Shown here in pieces: positions 1 to 4,987 of a stretch of 6,741 nt of DNA. Within the stretch, counting starts at the first letter, position 1. Every line of letters begins with the position of its first letter. The position numbers were made by a program, and so were the translations under genes. The notes below the pieces were generated by a model, which saw nothing but the letters and a program-made list of their open reading frames with translations, had not been told where the DNA came from and did no database searches. The stretch comes from Lactonifactor sp050944855 (GTDB lineage Bacteria > Bacillota > Clostridia > Lachnospirales > Lachnospiraceae), in NCBI GenBank assembly GCA_050944855.1, contig JBMNRU010000047.1, positions 1 to 6,741 on the forward strand, in the 5' to 3' direction.

Positions 1-2
1 AT

Positions 3-350
3 CATACGCTGGTATATTATGACCATAGAACCGACGGTAGTAAGCGTGGCTGCTATTTTAATATCAATACCACGAAAACGCCGGCTGGCAAACGCCAAGT
101 CCCGATGTTGGATTTCGTCAAAGAAGCGTTCCTTATGGAAAAAGAAAGACAGGAGCTTCTTGATATTCATTGTGAAGCTGTTGTAGACGGATATACTGAT
201 TTTATCTTTCTTAACCGTTTTGGGCAACCGCAACATCAGGCAACCCTTAACAAAGCAATCCGTCGTATTATCCGTGACTGCAATGATGAACAGTTTCTGA
301 AAGATGAAAATGCAAAGGTTTTGCTTCCGCATTTTAGCTGCCATGATTGA
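3..350 (+). pseudogene. Tyrosine recombinase (integrase) remnant, truncated at both visible ends
   Basis: The reading frame is open from the window edge (codons from position 3) to a TGA at 348-350. The peptide begins HTLVYYDHRTDGSKRGCYF and continues through NTTKTPAGKRQVP, the beta-hairpin of Tn916-type integrases that carries a catalytic lysine. It then has the family stretches DGYTDFIFLNRFG and LNKAIRRIIRDCND. It ends LLPHFSCHD-stop, exactly where the family continues with the catalytic HxLRHTF box. The last roughly 60 residues, including the C-terminal His/Arg box and the nucleophilic Tyr, are therefore missing and no continuation is seen downstream. An ATG at 105 is internal to the domain and not a real start. 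The gene cannot encode an active recombinase. It is probably a leftover of an older element interrupted by the present one. The family call is confident; the cause of the truncation is inferred. Confidence 0.85.
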
Positions 351-355
351 GTTAT

Positions 356-419
356 AATAAGGACAAGTTAGAAAACCCTAGGAAATACAGGGGGTTGCAC
401 TAATTTAGTCCTTATTTTT
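356..419 (+). terminator. Long hairpin with T-rich tail (terminator-like, arms A and B)
   Basis: Arm 356-364 pairs with 408-416 (9 bp). After a bulged A407, 365-371 pairs with 400-406 (7 bp with one G-T wobble). An inner stem, 374-379 with 391-396, closes an 11-nt loop. T residues at 415-419 follow, partly inside the stem. It could terminate transcription arriving from the integrase remnant. It may also be the first half of a leader switch, because its right arm (400-412) can instead pair with 546-558. Confidence 0.6.
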
Positions 420-420
420 A

Positions 421-438
421 ATTCCCTGAAAAGGGGAT
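421..438 (+). other. Small hairpin with GAAA tetraloop
   Basis: Bases 421-427 (ATTCCCT) pair with 432-438 (AGGGGAT) around the loop GAAA at 428-431: seven pairs including one G-T wobble. GNRA tetraloops are a common stabilising feature of structured RNA, so this supports the idea that 356-604 acts as RNA. The right arm also holds the purine-rich stretch that could act as a ribosome binding site for the short ORF at 441. Function is not known. Confidence 0.45.
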
Positions 439-440
439 AA

Positions 441-524
441 ATGAGGCAGCGCTGTCATTCCAGAATACGAATTATTGTAAGTCCAGAACACTGGATATGG
501 ATTTGCATACCACGAAAGCGGTGA
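441..524 (+). CDS. Possible 27-residue leader peptide upstream of parA
   Basis: ATG at 441 opens 27 codons ending at TGA 522-524, 21 nt before the terminator stem that starts at 546. AAAAGGGG at 429-436 could serve as a ribosome binding site, but its 4-nt spacing to the ATG is short and it is partly buried in a hairpin. The peptide is basic (MRQRCHSRIRIIV at its start) and contains two Trp codons close together (HWIWIC). No homology is recognised. It is listed because it lies between mutually exclusive RNA stems, where leader peptides of attenuated genes lie. It may equally be a chance ORF. Confidence 0.25.
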   Translation: MRQRCHSRIRIIVSPEHWIWICIPRKR

Positions 525-545
525 TAACTGAATATACTTATTTTT

Positions 546-604
546 AGGACTGAATTAGCTCGCACGGACATTAGTTCCGTCTGTCTGGTTCAGTCCTCTT
601 TTTT
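546..604 (+). terminator. Rho-independent terminator just upstream of parA (arms C and D)
   Basis: AGGACTGAATTAG at 546-558 pairs with CTGGTTCAGTCCT at 585-597 (13 bp with two G-T wobbles). Inside it, ACGGA 564-568 pairs with TCCGT 576-580. A T-run at 599-604 follows. The parA start lies only 30 nt further on, so this hairpin either insulates parA from upstream transcription or, if parA is transcribed through it, works as an attenuator. Its left arm can alternatively pair with 400-412 (13 bp, one wobble). Confidence 0.75.
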
Positions 605-634
605 ATTTGAGATCAAAGAAAGGTGATAAAGAAT

Positions 635-1420
635 ATGGCAAAAATTATATCAGTAGTAAACCAGAAAGGCGGAACTGGAAAATCCGCATGTGCAGCAAAT
701 CTTGGTGTAGGGTTGGCTCTTATGAATAAGAAGGTGTTAGTCGTGGATGCTGATCCGCAGTCAGATGTGTCTGCTGGATTTGGATTCCGTGACTGCGATA
801 ATAGTAATGAAACATTAACAACGCTGATGGAAATGGTGTTGAGTGATGAAGATATTCCGGAGAACTGCTTTATCCAGCATACAGAGGAAGGTATTGATAT
901 TATATGTTCCAATATTGGATTGGCAGGAACAGAAGTACAGCTTGTGAATGCAATGAGCCGTGAGTTTGTCCTGAAACAGATATTAAACAGGGTAAAAGAC
1001 CGGTACGATGCAATTTTGATAGATTGTATGCCATCCTTGGGTATGATCACCATCAATGCCCTGGCAGCGTCGGATGAAGTGTTGATTCCGGTAGAAGCAT
1101 CCTATCTTCCAATCAAGGGATTGCAGCAGCTCTTGAAGACAATCGGAAAAGTCAGAAGACAGATTAACCCGAAACTGCAGATTGCCGGTATCCTTTTCAG
1201 TATGGTGGATGTCCATACAAATGATGCCAGAAACAACATGGAATTGCTTCATAATGCCTATGGAAATCAGATTCATGTGTTTGACAATTATATTCCATTT
1301 TCTGTCAGGATGAAAGAAGCGGTCAGAGAGGGACAGAGTATTTTTAAATACGAACCAAAAGGTAAAGTTGCGAAAGCATATATGAGTTTTACGGAGGAGG
1401 TTCTTGAACATGGCAGGTAA
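635..1420 (+). CDS. parA: ParA-family partition ATPase
   Basis: A 261-residue ParA/Soj/MinD-type P-loop ATPase. The deviant Walker A box KGGTGKS is at residues 11-17, with the signature lysine K11. The A' region VLVVDADPQ is at about 34-42, and the Walker B region DAILID at about 125-130 is followed by CMPSLG. There is no N-terminal helix-turn-helix extension, as in short Soj-like ParAs, so autorepression by a ParA N-terminus is not expected. Known family members bind DNA non-specifically when ATP-bound and move ParB-parS complexes to segregate plasmids or the circular forms of ICEs. The ATG at 635 is chosen because AAAGGTGAT at 619-627 fits as its ribosome binding site; the upstream GTG at 623 lies inside that site. 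The last codons overlap parB by 11 bp, implying coupled translation. Confidence 0.95.
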   Translation: MAKIISVVNQKGGTGKSACAANLGVGLALMNKKVLVVDADPQSDVSAGFGFRDCDNSNETLTTLMEMVLSDEDIPENCFIQHTEEGIDIICSNIGLAGTEVQLVNAMSREFVLKQILNRVKDRYDAILIDCMPSLGMITINALAASDEVLIPVEASYLPIKGLQQLLKTIGKVRRQINPKLQIAGILFSMVDVHTNDARNNMELLHNAYGNQIHVFDNYIPFSVRMKEAVREGQSIFKYEPKGKVAKAYMSFTEEVLEHGR

Positions 1421-2339
1421 AAAGAAATCAACGCCAATCCCGTTACAGTCATTAGATGCCCTGTTCGGAACGACAAGTGAGGAACAGGCAGGCATCCAAC
1501 AGATTGCTCTGGATAATCTGCATCCTTTCTCAAATCATCCTTTTAAGGTTCTGGATGATGACAAAATGGCTGAGTTGTCTGAGAGTGTAAAGACGCATGG
1601 AGTTTTGGTGCCTGGTATTGTAAGAATAAAGGATACTGGTGGTTATGAAATTATAGCAGGTCACCGCCGCAAGAGGGCGTGTGAGATAGCAGGCTTGAAA
1701 ACCATGCCAGTTATTATTAAGGACCTGACAGATGATGAATCGACTGTGATTATGGTTGACTCAAACATCCAGCGTGAAGAACTGTTAATAAGTGAAAAGG
1801 CATTTGCCTATAAGATGAAATATGATGCATTGAAACGTCAGGGCAAACGAAGTGATTTAACTTCTTGCCAAGTTGGCAAGAAGTTGGCGGCAGAGGATAT
1901 CAGCCAAAATTCAGAGGATAGTACACGGCAGATTCTCAGGTATATCCATCTGACGGAATTACATCCGGTTCTTCTGGATATGGCTGATCATAAACAGCTC
2001 CCGTTTAATACTGCTGTTGAATTATCATATTTAAAAAAAGAGGAGCAGGATATATTGCTGCAGTATATGGGTAACCATGAAATGGTTCCATCCATGAAGC
2101 AGGCACAGGAAATGAAGAAGTGTTCTAAGGAACATTTACTGACATATCCGGAAATTGATAATATTTGTTGCCAGGGTAAAACAGAGAAATTACAGGTGAA
2201 GCTGCCGGAAAAGAAGCTCCGGATGTTTTTCCCGGAGAGTTATACAAAAGAGCAGATAGAAGATGTGATTTTTAAATTGTTAGAGGAATGGGCAGACAAT
2301 AAGGAGCGTGTTCAAAATGACAATCGTGGATGTGATTAA
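1410..2339 (+). CDS. parB: ParB-family partition protein
   Basis: A 309-residue ParB/Spo0J-like protein. The N-terminal ParB/Srx domain starts near residue 28 (QIALDNLHPFSNHPF). It has GHRRKRA at 84-90, matching the GxRR CTP-binding motif, and SNIQRE at 118-123, matching the ENxxR motif. A central helix-turn-helix region follows (DSTRQILRYIHLTEL), then a less conserved C-terminal part. ParB proteins load at parS and act with ParA in segregation. AGGAGG at 1395-1400 precedes ATG 1410 by 9 nt; a TTG at 1404 is a less likely start. The gene overlaps parA by 11 bp and the next gene by 23 bp. A 27-bp perfect palindrome lies inside it at 1859-1885. The family call is strong; the parS site is not identified with certainty. 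Confidence 0.93.
   Translation: MAGKKKSTPIPLQSLDALFGTTSEEQAGIQQIALDNLHPFSNHPFKVLDDDKMAELSESVKTHGVLVPGIVRIKDTGGYEIIAGHRRKRACEIAGLKTMPVIIKDLTDDESTVIMVDSNIQREELLISEKAFAYKMKYDALKRQGKRSDLTSCQVGKKLAAEDISQNSEDSTRQILRYIHLTELHPVLLDMADHKQLPFNTAVELSYLKKEEQDILLQYMGNHEMVPSMKQAQEMKKCSKEHLLTYPEIDNICCQGKTEKLQVKLPEKKLRMFFPESYTKEQIEDVIFKLLEEWADNKERVQNDNRGCD
1859..1885. repeat. 27-bp perfect inverted repeat inside parB
   Basis: Left arm AACTTCTTGCCAA (1859-1871), a single central G (1872), and a right arm (1873-1885) that is its exact reverse complement. AAGTTGGC also occurs as a direct repeat at 1870-1877 and 1881-1888, 11 bp apart. There is no T-run after it, so it does not look like a terminator. It encodes ParB residues about 150-159 (LTSCQVGKKL). 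A ParB or regulator binding site (parS-like) is possible. It is unlike the chromosomal parS consensus built around CACGTG. Confidence 0.7.
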
Positions 2340-2628
2340 GAAGGCATTGTTACCACTGGCAGCTATGGCATTCTGGCTCTGGATGGTAAAAACGATTATG
2401 GGAGTGACCGGGAATACAGATTTATTTATGTTCCTGTTCCTTGCAGGGCTTCCGTTTGGAATACATAAAATGTGTATCATTTTAATCCCCAGAGGCTATG
2501 ATGTTGGGGGTACTGTTGGAATGATCGCATTGAGTGTTATTGTGGGTGGTTTATTGGGAAGCCTTATGATCCCATATTATATTGTGAGGGCAGTCTATGT
2601 GACCATCCGGTATATAGTAAAAAGATAA
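2317..2628 (+). CDS. Small multi-pass membrane protein downstream of parB
   Basis: A 103-residue, strongly hydrophobic protein with about three predicted membrane segments: near residues 9-30 (LLPLAAMAFWLWMVKTIMGV), 35-57 (LFMFLFLAGLPFGIHKM) and 70-95 (GMIALSVIVGGLLGSLMI). A conserved-looking polar link, PRGYDVGGTVG, lies between the last two, and the tail is basic. It resembles the small membrane proteins often found behind ParB in Lachnospiraceae elements (possibly DUF6050, from memory). AAGGAG at 2301-2306 supports the ATG at 2317 with 10-nt spacing; a GTG at 2308 is possible but badly spaced. It overlaps parB by 23 bp and is the last gene before a strong terminator. Function is unknown; a role at the membrane in partition or exclusion would be a guess. 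Confidence 0.82.
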   Translation: MTIVDVIKKALLPLAAMAFWLWMVKTIMGVTGNTDLFMFLFLAGLPFGIHKMCIILIPRGYDVGGTVGMIALSVIVGGLLGSLMIPYYIVRAVYVTIRYIVKR

Positions 2629-2645
2629 TGAATAGTAGATTTGAG

Positions 2646-2686
2646 GCAGGCTTGCGAAAAACAAATTCGTAAGCCTGCTTTTTTTT
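2646..2686 (+). terminator. Strong Rho-independent terminator closing the parAB operon
   Basis: GCAGGCTTGCGAA at 2646-2658 pairs with TTCGTAAGCCTGC at 2666-2678 (13 bp, one G-T wobble) around a 7-nt A-rich loop, followed by eight Ts at 2679-2686. It lies 17 nt after the stop of the membrane-protein gene and separates the partition operon from the replication operon. Confidence 0.93.
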
Positions 2687-2785
2687 GTGCGATAAAGCTG
2701 AAAAGTACAAAGCCAAACTTGTTTGGATTCATATTTGACAGCTAACGGTCATTGAGCAGCAAAGCTGCGAAATGTGCGATAAAGC
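2686..2785. repeat. 13-bp direct repeat pair TGTGCGATAAAGC
   Basis: Identical copies stand at 2686-2698 and 2773-2785, 87 bp apart, both outside genes. They bracket the candidate promoter region. They could be regulator binding sites, the footprint of a local duplication, or coincidence favoured by low complexity. The first copy directly follows the terminator T-run. Confidence 0.55.
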
Positions 2786-2841
2786 AGGCAATTCAGGGGG
2801 AATCCCCTTTTGCATAAAGAAAAAGACGGAGGAAAACGAAC
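2687..2841 (+). promoter_or_regulatory. Gene-free spacer, likely promoter region of the ssb-rep operon
   Basis: No convincing gene lies here. It should hold the promoter of the downstream operon because a strong terminator precedes it. A TTGACA stands at 2735-2740, but no good -10 box follows at 16-18 bp, so no promoter is asserted. Small symmetrical elements are CCAAAC/GTTTGG (2713-2718 and 2721-2726), GCAGC/GCTGC (2756-2760 and 2764-2768) and GGGG/CCCC (2797-2800 and 2804-2807). A 13-bp direct repeat occurs at 2686-2698 and 2773-2785. GGAGG at 2828-2832 is the ribosome binding site of the next gene. Confidence 0.4.
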
Positions 2842-3240
2842 ATGAGAGAGCGAATCAAGAACAAACAGATTACGAAAGAAATCAGAGGGCAGCTTCCGGT
2901 TATTACACCGGTTATGTTCCGGGAAAGGGGCTGTTCTTATTGCCCTTATTATGCAGGAAGTTATGAAAAATTTCCAAGATGCATGATGGCATCCTGTGCC
3001 TGGGATGATGAAGAAGAACATTTCCATCCGGTTCTTCGCCAGATGCTTCCGGAATTTAAAAGGAAGATGGAGAAAGCAGAAGAGAAATATCTGGAATTAA
3101 AAACTGCCTATGAACTGCTTATGAGTATGTTTGAGGCTGAAATGGCACAGGAGGAACTGGAAAAGGATGAATGTTACGACTGTTGTTATGCCAAGTGTGG
3201 TCCATGTATCGGGCTGTGCTACAAAACACTGAAAGGATAG
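2842..3240 (+). CDS. Cysteine-rich conserved element protein, function unknown
   Basis: A 132-residue soluble protein with ten cysteines in two clusters: C31-x2-C34 with C47-x4-C52 in the N-terminal third (CSYCPYY, CMMASC), and C111, C114, C115, C119, C122 and C126 near the C-terminus (CYDCCYAKCGPCIGLCYK). A charged helical segment between them (about 68-108, rich in Glu and Lys) could be a coiled coil. The pattern suggests metal (zinc) or possibly iron-sulfur binding. Similar Cys-rich proteins starting MRERIKN...TKEIRGQLP are familiar to me from Lachnospiraceae conjugative elements, where they are unnamed. The start is supported by GGAGG at 2828-2832, 9 nt before the ATG. It is the first gene of the replication operon, 14 bp upstream of ssb. 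No function is assigned. Confidence 0.85.
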   Translation: MRERIKNKQITKEIRGQLPVITPVMFRERGCSYCPYYAGSYEKFPRCMMASCAWDDEEEHFHPVLRQMLPEFKRKMEKAEEKYLELKTAYELLMSMFEAEMAQEELEKDECYDCCYAKCGPCIGLCYKTLKG

Positions 3241-3254
3241 GAGGATGCGAGGTA

Positions 3255-3653
3255 ATGAATACAGCAATTATTTCCGGAAGACTGGTTCGTGATCCGGGCT
3301 ATAACGAGACACAGAATGAGAAAGGTCTTCATAAGATTGCCAAGTTTGTACTGGCAGTCAGAAGGAATTACTCAGACGATGTCAGTTTCATTCCGGTGAA
3401 AGCCTTTGCAAAAAAAGCGGAGTTTGTCCGTGATTATCTGGTGCAGGGGACAAAGGTGATGGTAGAGGGTGAAATCGTAACCGGCAGTTACGATAATAAA
3501 GAGACCGGCAAAAAGGTATATACGACAGAACTTTTTGCAGACCGTATCGAGTTTGCCGGTGCAAAAGTACAGGAGAAAATGCCGGAGCCGATGGAAGGGG
3601 ATGGTTTTCTGAACATCCCGGAATCTATGGAAGAAGAAATGCCGTTTCGATAG
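3255..3653 (+). CDS. ssb: Single-stranded DNA-binding protein
   Basis: A 132-residue SSB with one OB-fold domain: MNTAIISGRLVRDPGY at the start, FVLAVRR near residues 35-41, VSFIPVKAFAKKAEFVRDYLVQGTKVMVEGEI in the core, and ELFADRIEF near 95-103. It would coat single-stranded DNA made during replication or conjugative transfer. The tail is short and acidic, ending EEEMPFR instead of the usual DDDIPF; the partner-recruiting Pro-Phe is present but followed by an extra Arg. GGAGG at 3240-3244, overlapping the upstream stop codon, supports the ATG at 3255. The frame is open upstream to 3171, but that part overlaps the Cys-rich gene and is not SSB-like. It is element-encoded, and its position beside the rep genes fits a role in element replication. 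Confidence 0.95.
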   Translation: MNTAIISGRLVRDPGYNETQNEKGLHKIAKFVLAVRRNYSDDVSFIPVKAFAKKAEFVRDYLVQGTKVMVEGEIVTGSYDNKETGKKVYTTELFADRIEFAGAKVQEKMPEPMEGDGFLNIPESMEEEMPFR

Positions 3654-3665
3654 GAGGATAAGCCA

Positions 3666-4058
3666 ATGGTAATGTTAAATAAAGAGTACATGATCAACCA
3701 CATGAGAAATGAAAATGGTTCCATCAATATCAAAAATGTAGTATTGGCGGCTGCCTGTGAAGCAACCGAGCTGTTCCAGTGCCTGATTGTAATGGACAGC
3801 AACTTTACAGATTGGAGCCGTTTTGTTGACCGTCTGGAGAAGAACGTGGAAAGACAGGACTATGAAAAAGTCCATGAACTCTGCCAGACCATGTATGCCA
3901 TGAGGCATCTGTCAGAAGAACTGGAAGGGTTGTATCTGGTAAGGGATGATGCAGAGCTTTGTTCCCTGTATTATCAGATTTTTGTGGGAATGCTGGATTT
4001 GACTGTTTTCTCAACAGAGGCAATGGTCGATCTGAATGGAGGGAAGCATGATGAGTAA
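3666..4058 (+). CDS. Hypothetical all-helical protein between ssb and rep genes
   Basis: A 130-residue, probably cytosolic protein that I do not recognise. It is predicted mostly helical and mildly acidic, with no membrane segment, signal peptide, zinc motif or HTH visible. Notable stretches are VVLAAACEATELFQCL (about 25-40), a charged middle (RLEKNVERQDYEKV) and ELCQTMYAMRHLSEELEGLYL. The start is supported by GGAGGA at 3653-3658, which begins at the last base of the ssb stop codon, 7 nt before ATG 3666; a second in-frame ATG at 3672 is also possible. Its stop overlaps the start of the next gene by 8 bp, so the two are probably translationally coupled. Conserved placement would suggest a replication accessory role, but nothing in the sequence shows this. 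Confidence 0.8.
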   Translation: MVMLNKEYMINHMRNENGSINIKNVVLAAACEATELFQCLIVMDSNFTDWSRFVDRLEKNVERQDYEKVHELCQTMYAMRHLSEELEGLYLVRDDAELCSLYYQIFVGMLDLTVFSTEAMVDLNGGKHDE

Positions 4059-4974
4059 TCAGGATTATATGCCGGTAGAGTGCCTGCTGGTGCCAAAGGC
4101 ACTGTTTAAGGATGCGAGATATTGCTCTTTATCCATTACGGCAAAAGTATTATACAGCCTTATGCTTGACCGGCTGAGATATGCAGCACAAAACAAATGG
4201 ATTGACCAGAAAGGGAAACTGTATGTGATTTATCCCAAAAGTGAAATGATCAGGGATCTGAATAGCACCAGGTACCGGGTAGATTACGCTGTTTCGGAAC
4301 TGGAAAGTATGGGAAACATGGTTCGGGTTGTTAAAGACAATGGCAGACCGAACCGTTTCTATATAAATGATATTTCAAAGATGAATGAGGAGGAAAAGAC
4401 TATGATGACAATCAATGATTTAATGACAATGGTAGGCCCGGAGGAGGCAGAAGAAATCATGGACAAGATGGTGACAGCTGCCAGGGAAATTGTGGATGAC
4501 CTTATGAAAAAAGGCTACATCGAGATTATCAGGGAAGGCTGTCCGGAGGGAGGGTCTCTCGAGGATGGTGTACCGCCAATTGATCTGGGAGAGGACGAGT
4601 TTAATCCGGAAGATTTAAGTCCGATGGAATTCAGATGCTACTGTGATGAGAACGGTAACCTGGATGATGAGGCAATCGAAGATGATGCCAGTGAATTTGG
4701 TATGGACCTGGCTTTCGGTGTCATTGAATTACTGGAAAATGATCCGGATAGAATTGAGGCAATCCGCCAGTATTTCAACCATGTTTACAAGATGGAATCC
4801 ATGAAGAGATTTATGGCTGTCGTAGAGACAACGGCTGTGATCTGCGGAAATTCCCCGGAATGGATCGAAGATATGCACGCCTGCAACAAAGGTGCCAGAC
4901 GTATCTACCTGAAAGAACTGGTAAGCGTGTTCAATATGTACCTGAATATGTTCAAGAACAAAGAGATGGAATAA
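4051..4974 (+). CDS. RepA_N-domain protein 1 (replication initiator-like) with distinct acidic C-terminal half
   Basis: A 307-residue protein. Residues about 1-112 form a RepA_N-type winged-helix domain (VECLLVPKALFKD, LSITAKVLYSLMLDR, LYVIYPKSEMIRDL, RVDYAVSELESMG, RPNRFYINDI), clearly paralogous to the N-terminus of the next gene. The rest is very acidic (PPIDLGEDEFNPEDLSP, DDEAIEDDASEFGMD) and ends in a helical region (ESMKRFMAVVETTAVICG onward). I do not recognise this half and it does not resemble the C-terminus of the second RepA. The start at 4051 is favoured by GGAGGG at 4038-4043 with 7-nt spacing; ATGs at 4048 and 4036 are in frame. A perfect AGGAGG followed by an in-frame ATG occurs exactly at the domain boundary (4388-4404). 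It carries no iterons. It may be a second initiator, a regulator of the true RepA, or a fusion. Confidence 0.85.
   Translation: MSNQDYMPVECLLVPKALFKDARYCSLSITAKVLYSLMLDRLRYAAQNKWIDQKGKLYVIYPKSEMIRDLNSTRYRVDYAVSELESMGNMVRVVKDNGRPNRFYINDISKMNEEEKTMMTINDLMTMVGPEEAEEIMDKMVTAAREIVDDLMKKGYIEIIREGCPEGGSLEDGVPPIDLGEDEFNPEDLSPMEFRCYCDENGNLDDEAIEDDASEFGMDLAFGVIELLENDPDRIEAIRQYFNHVYKMESMKRFMAVVETTAVICGNSPEWIEDMHACNKGARRIYLKELVSVFNMYLNMFKNKEME
4388..4404 (+). promoter_or_regulatory. Internal Shine-Dalgarno plus in-frame ATG at the domain boundary of the first rep gene
   Basis: AGGAGG at 4388-4393 is followed after 8 nt by ATG 4402-4404 (and ATG 4405), in the same frame as the surrounding gene. Initiation here would give a separate product of about 190 residues starting MMTINDLMTMVGPEEAEE, covering only the acidic/helical half. 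The same bases encode the Glu-Glu dipeptide of NEEEKT, so a chance match to AGGAGG is possible. Confidence 0.5.
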
Positions 4975-4987
4975 TGAGGATGAAAAA

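Noticed and set aside
353..358. TATAAT as a -10 promoter box upstream of parA
   Set aside because: No acceptable -35 hexamer at 16-18 bp upstream, and the box overlaps the outer stem of the first hairpin. A TATACT at 533-538 likewise lacks a -35.
356..604. Small IS200/IS605-derived non-autonomous element with related terminal hairpins
   Set aside because: The two hairpins are related, which suggested it, but no transposase or clear insertion-site duplication is seen and the integrase does not resume on the other side.
623..634. GTG start at 623 for parA
   Set aside because: The GTG is part of the AAAGGTGAT ribosome binding site of the ATG at 635, where the conserved ParA N-terminus MAKIISVVNQKGG begins.
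2735..2740. TTGACA as -35 of the replication operon promoter
   Set aside because: The sequence 16-18 bp downstream (around 2757-2764) bears no resemblance to TATAAT.
2772..2966. Plus-strand ORF of 64 codons overlapping the start of the Cys-rich gene
   Set aside because: It starts at a GTG without a ribosome site and runs in another frame through the well-supported gene at 2842.
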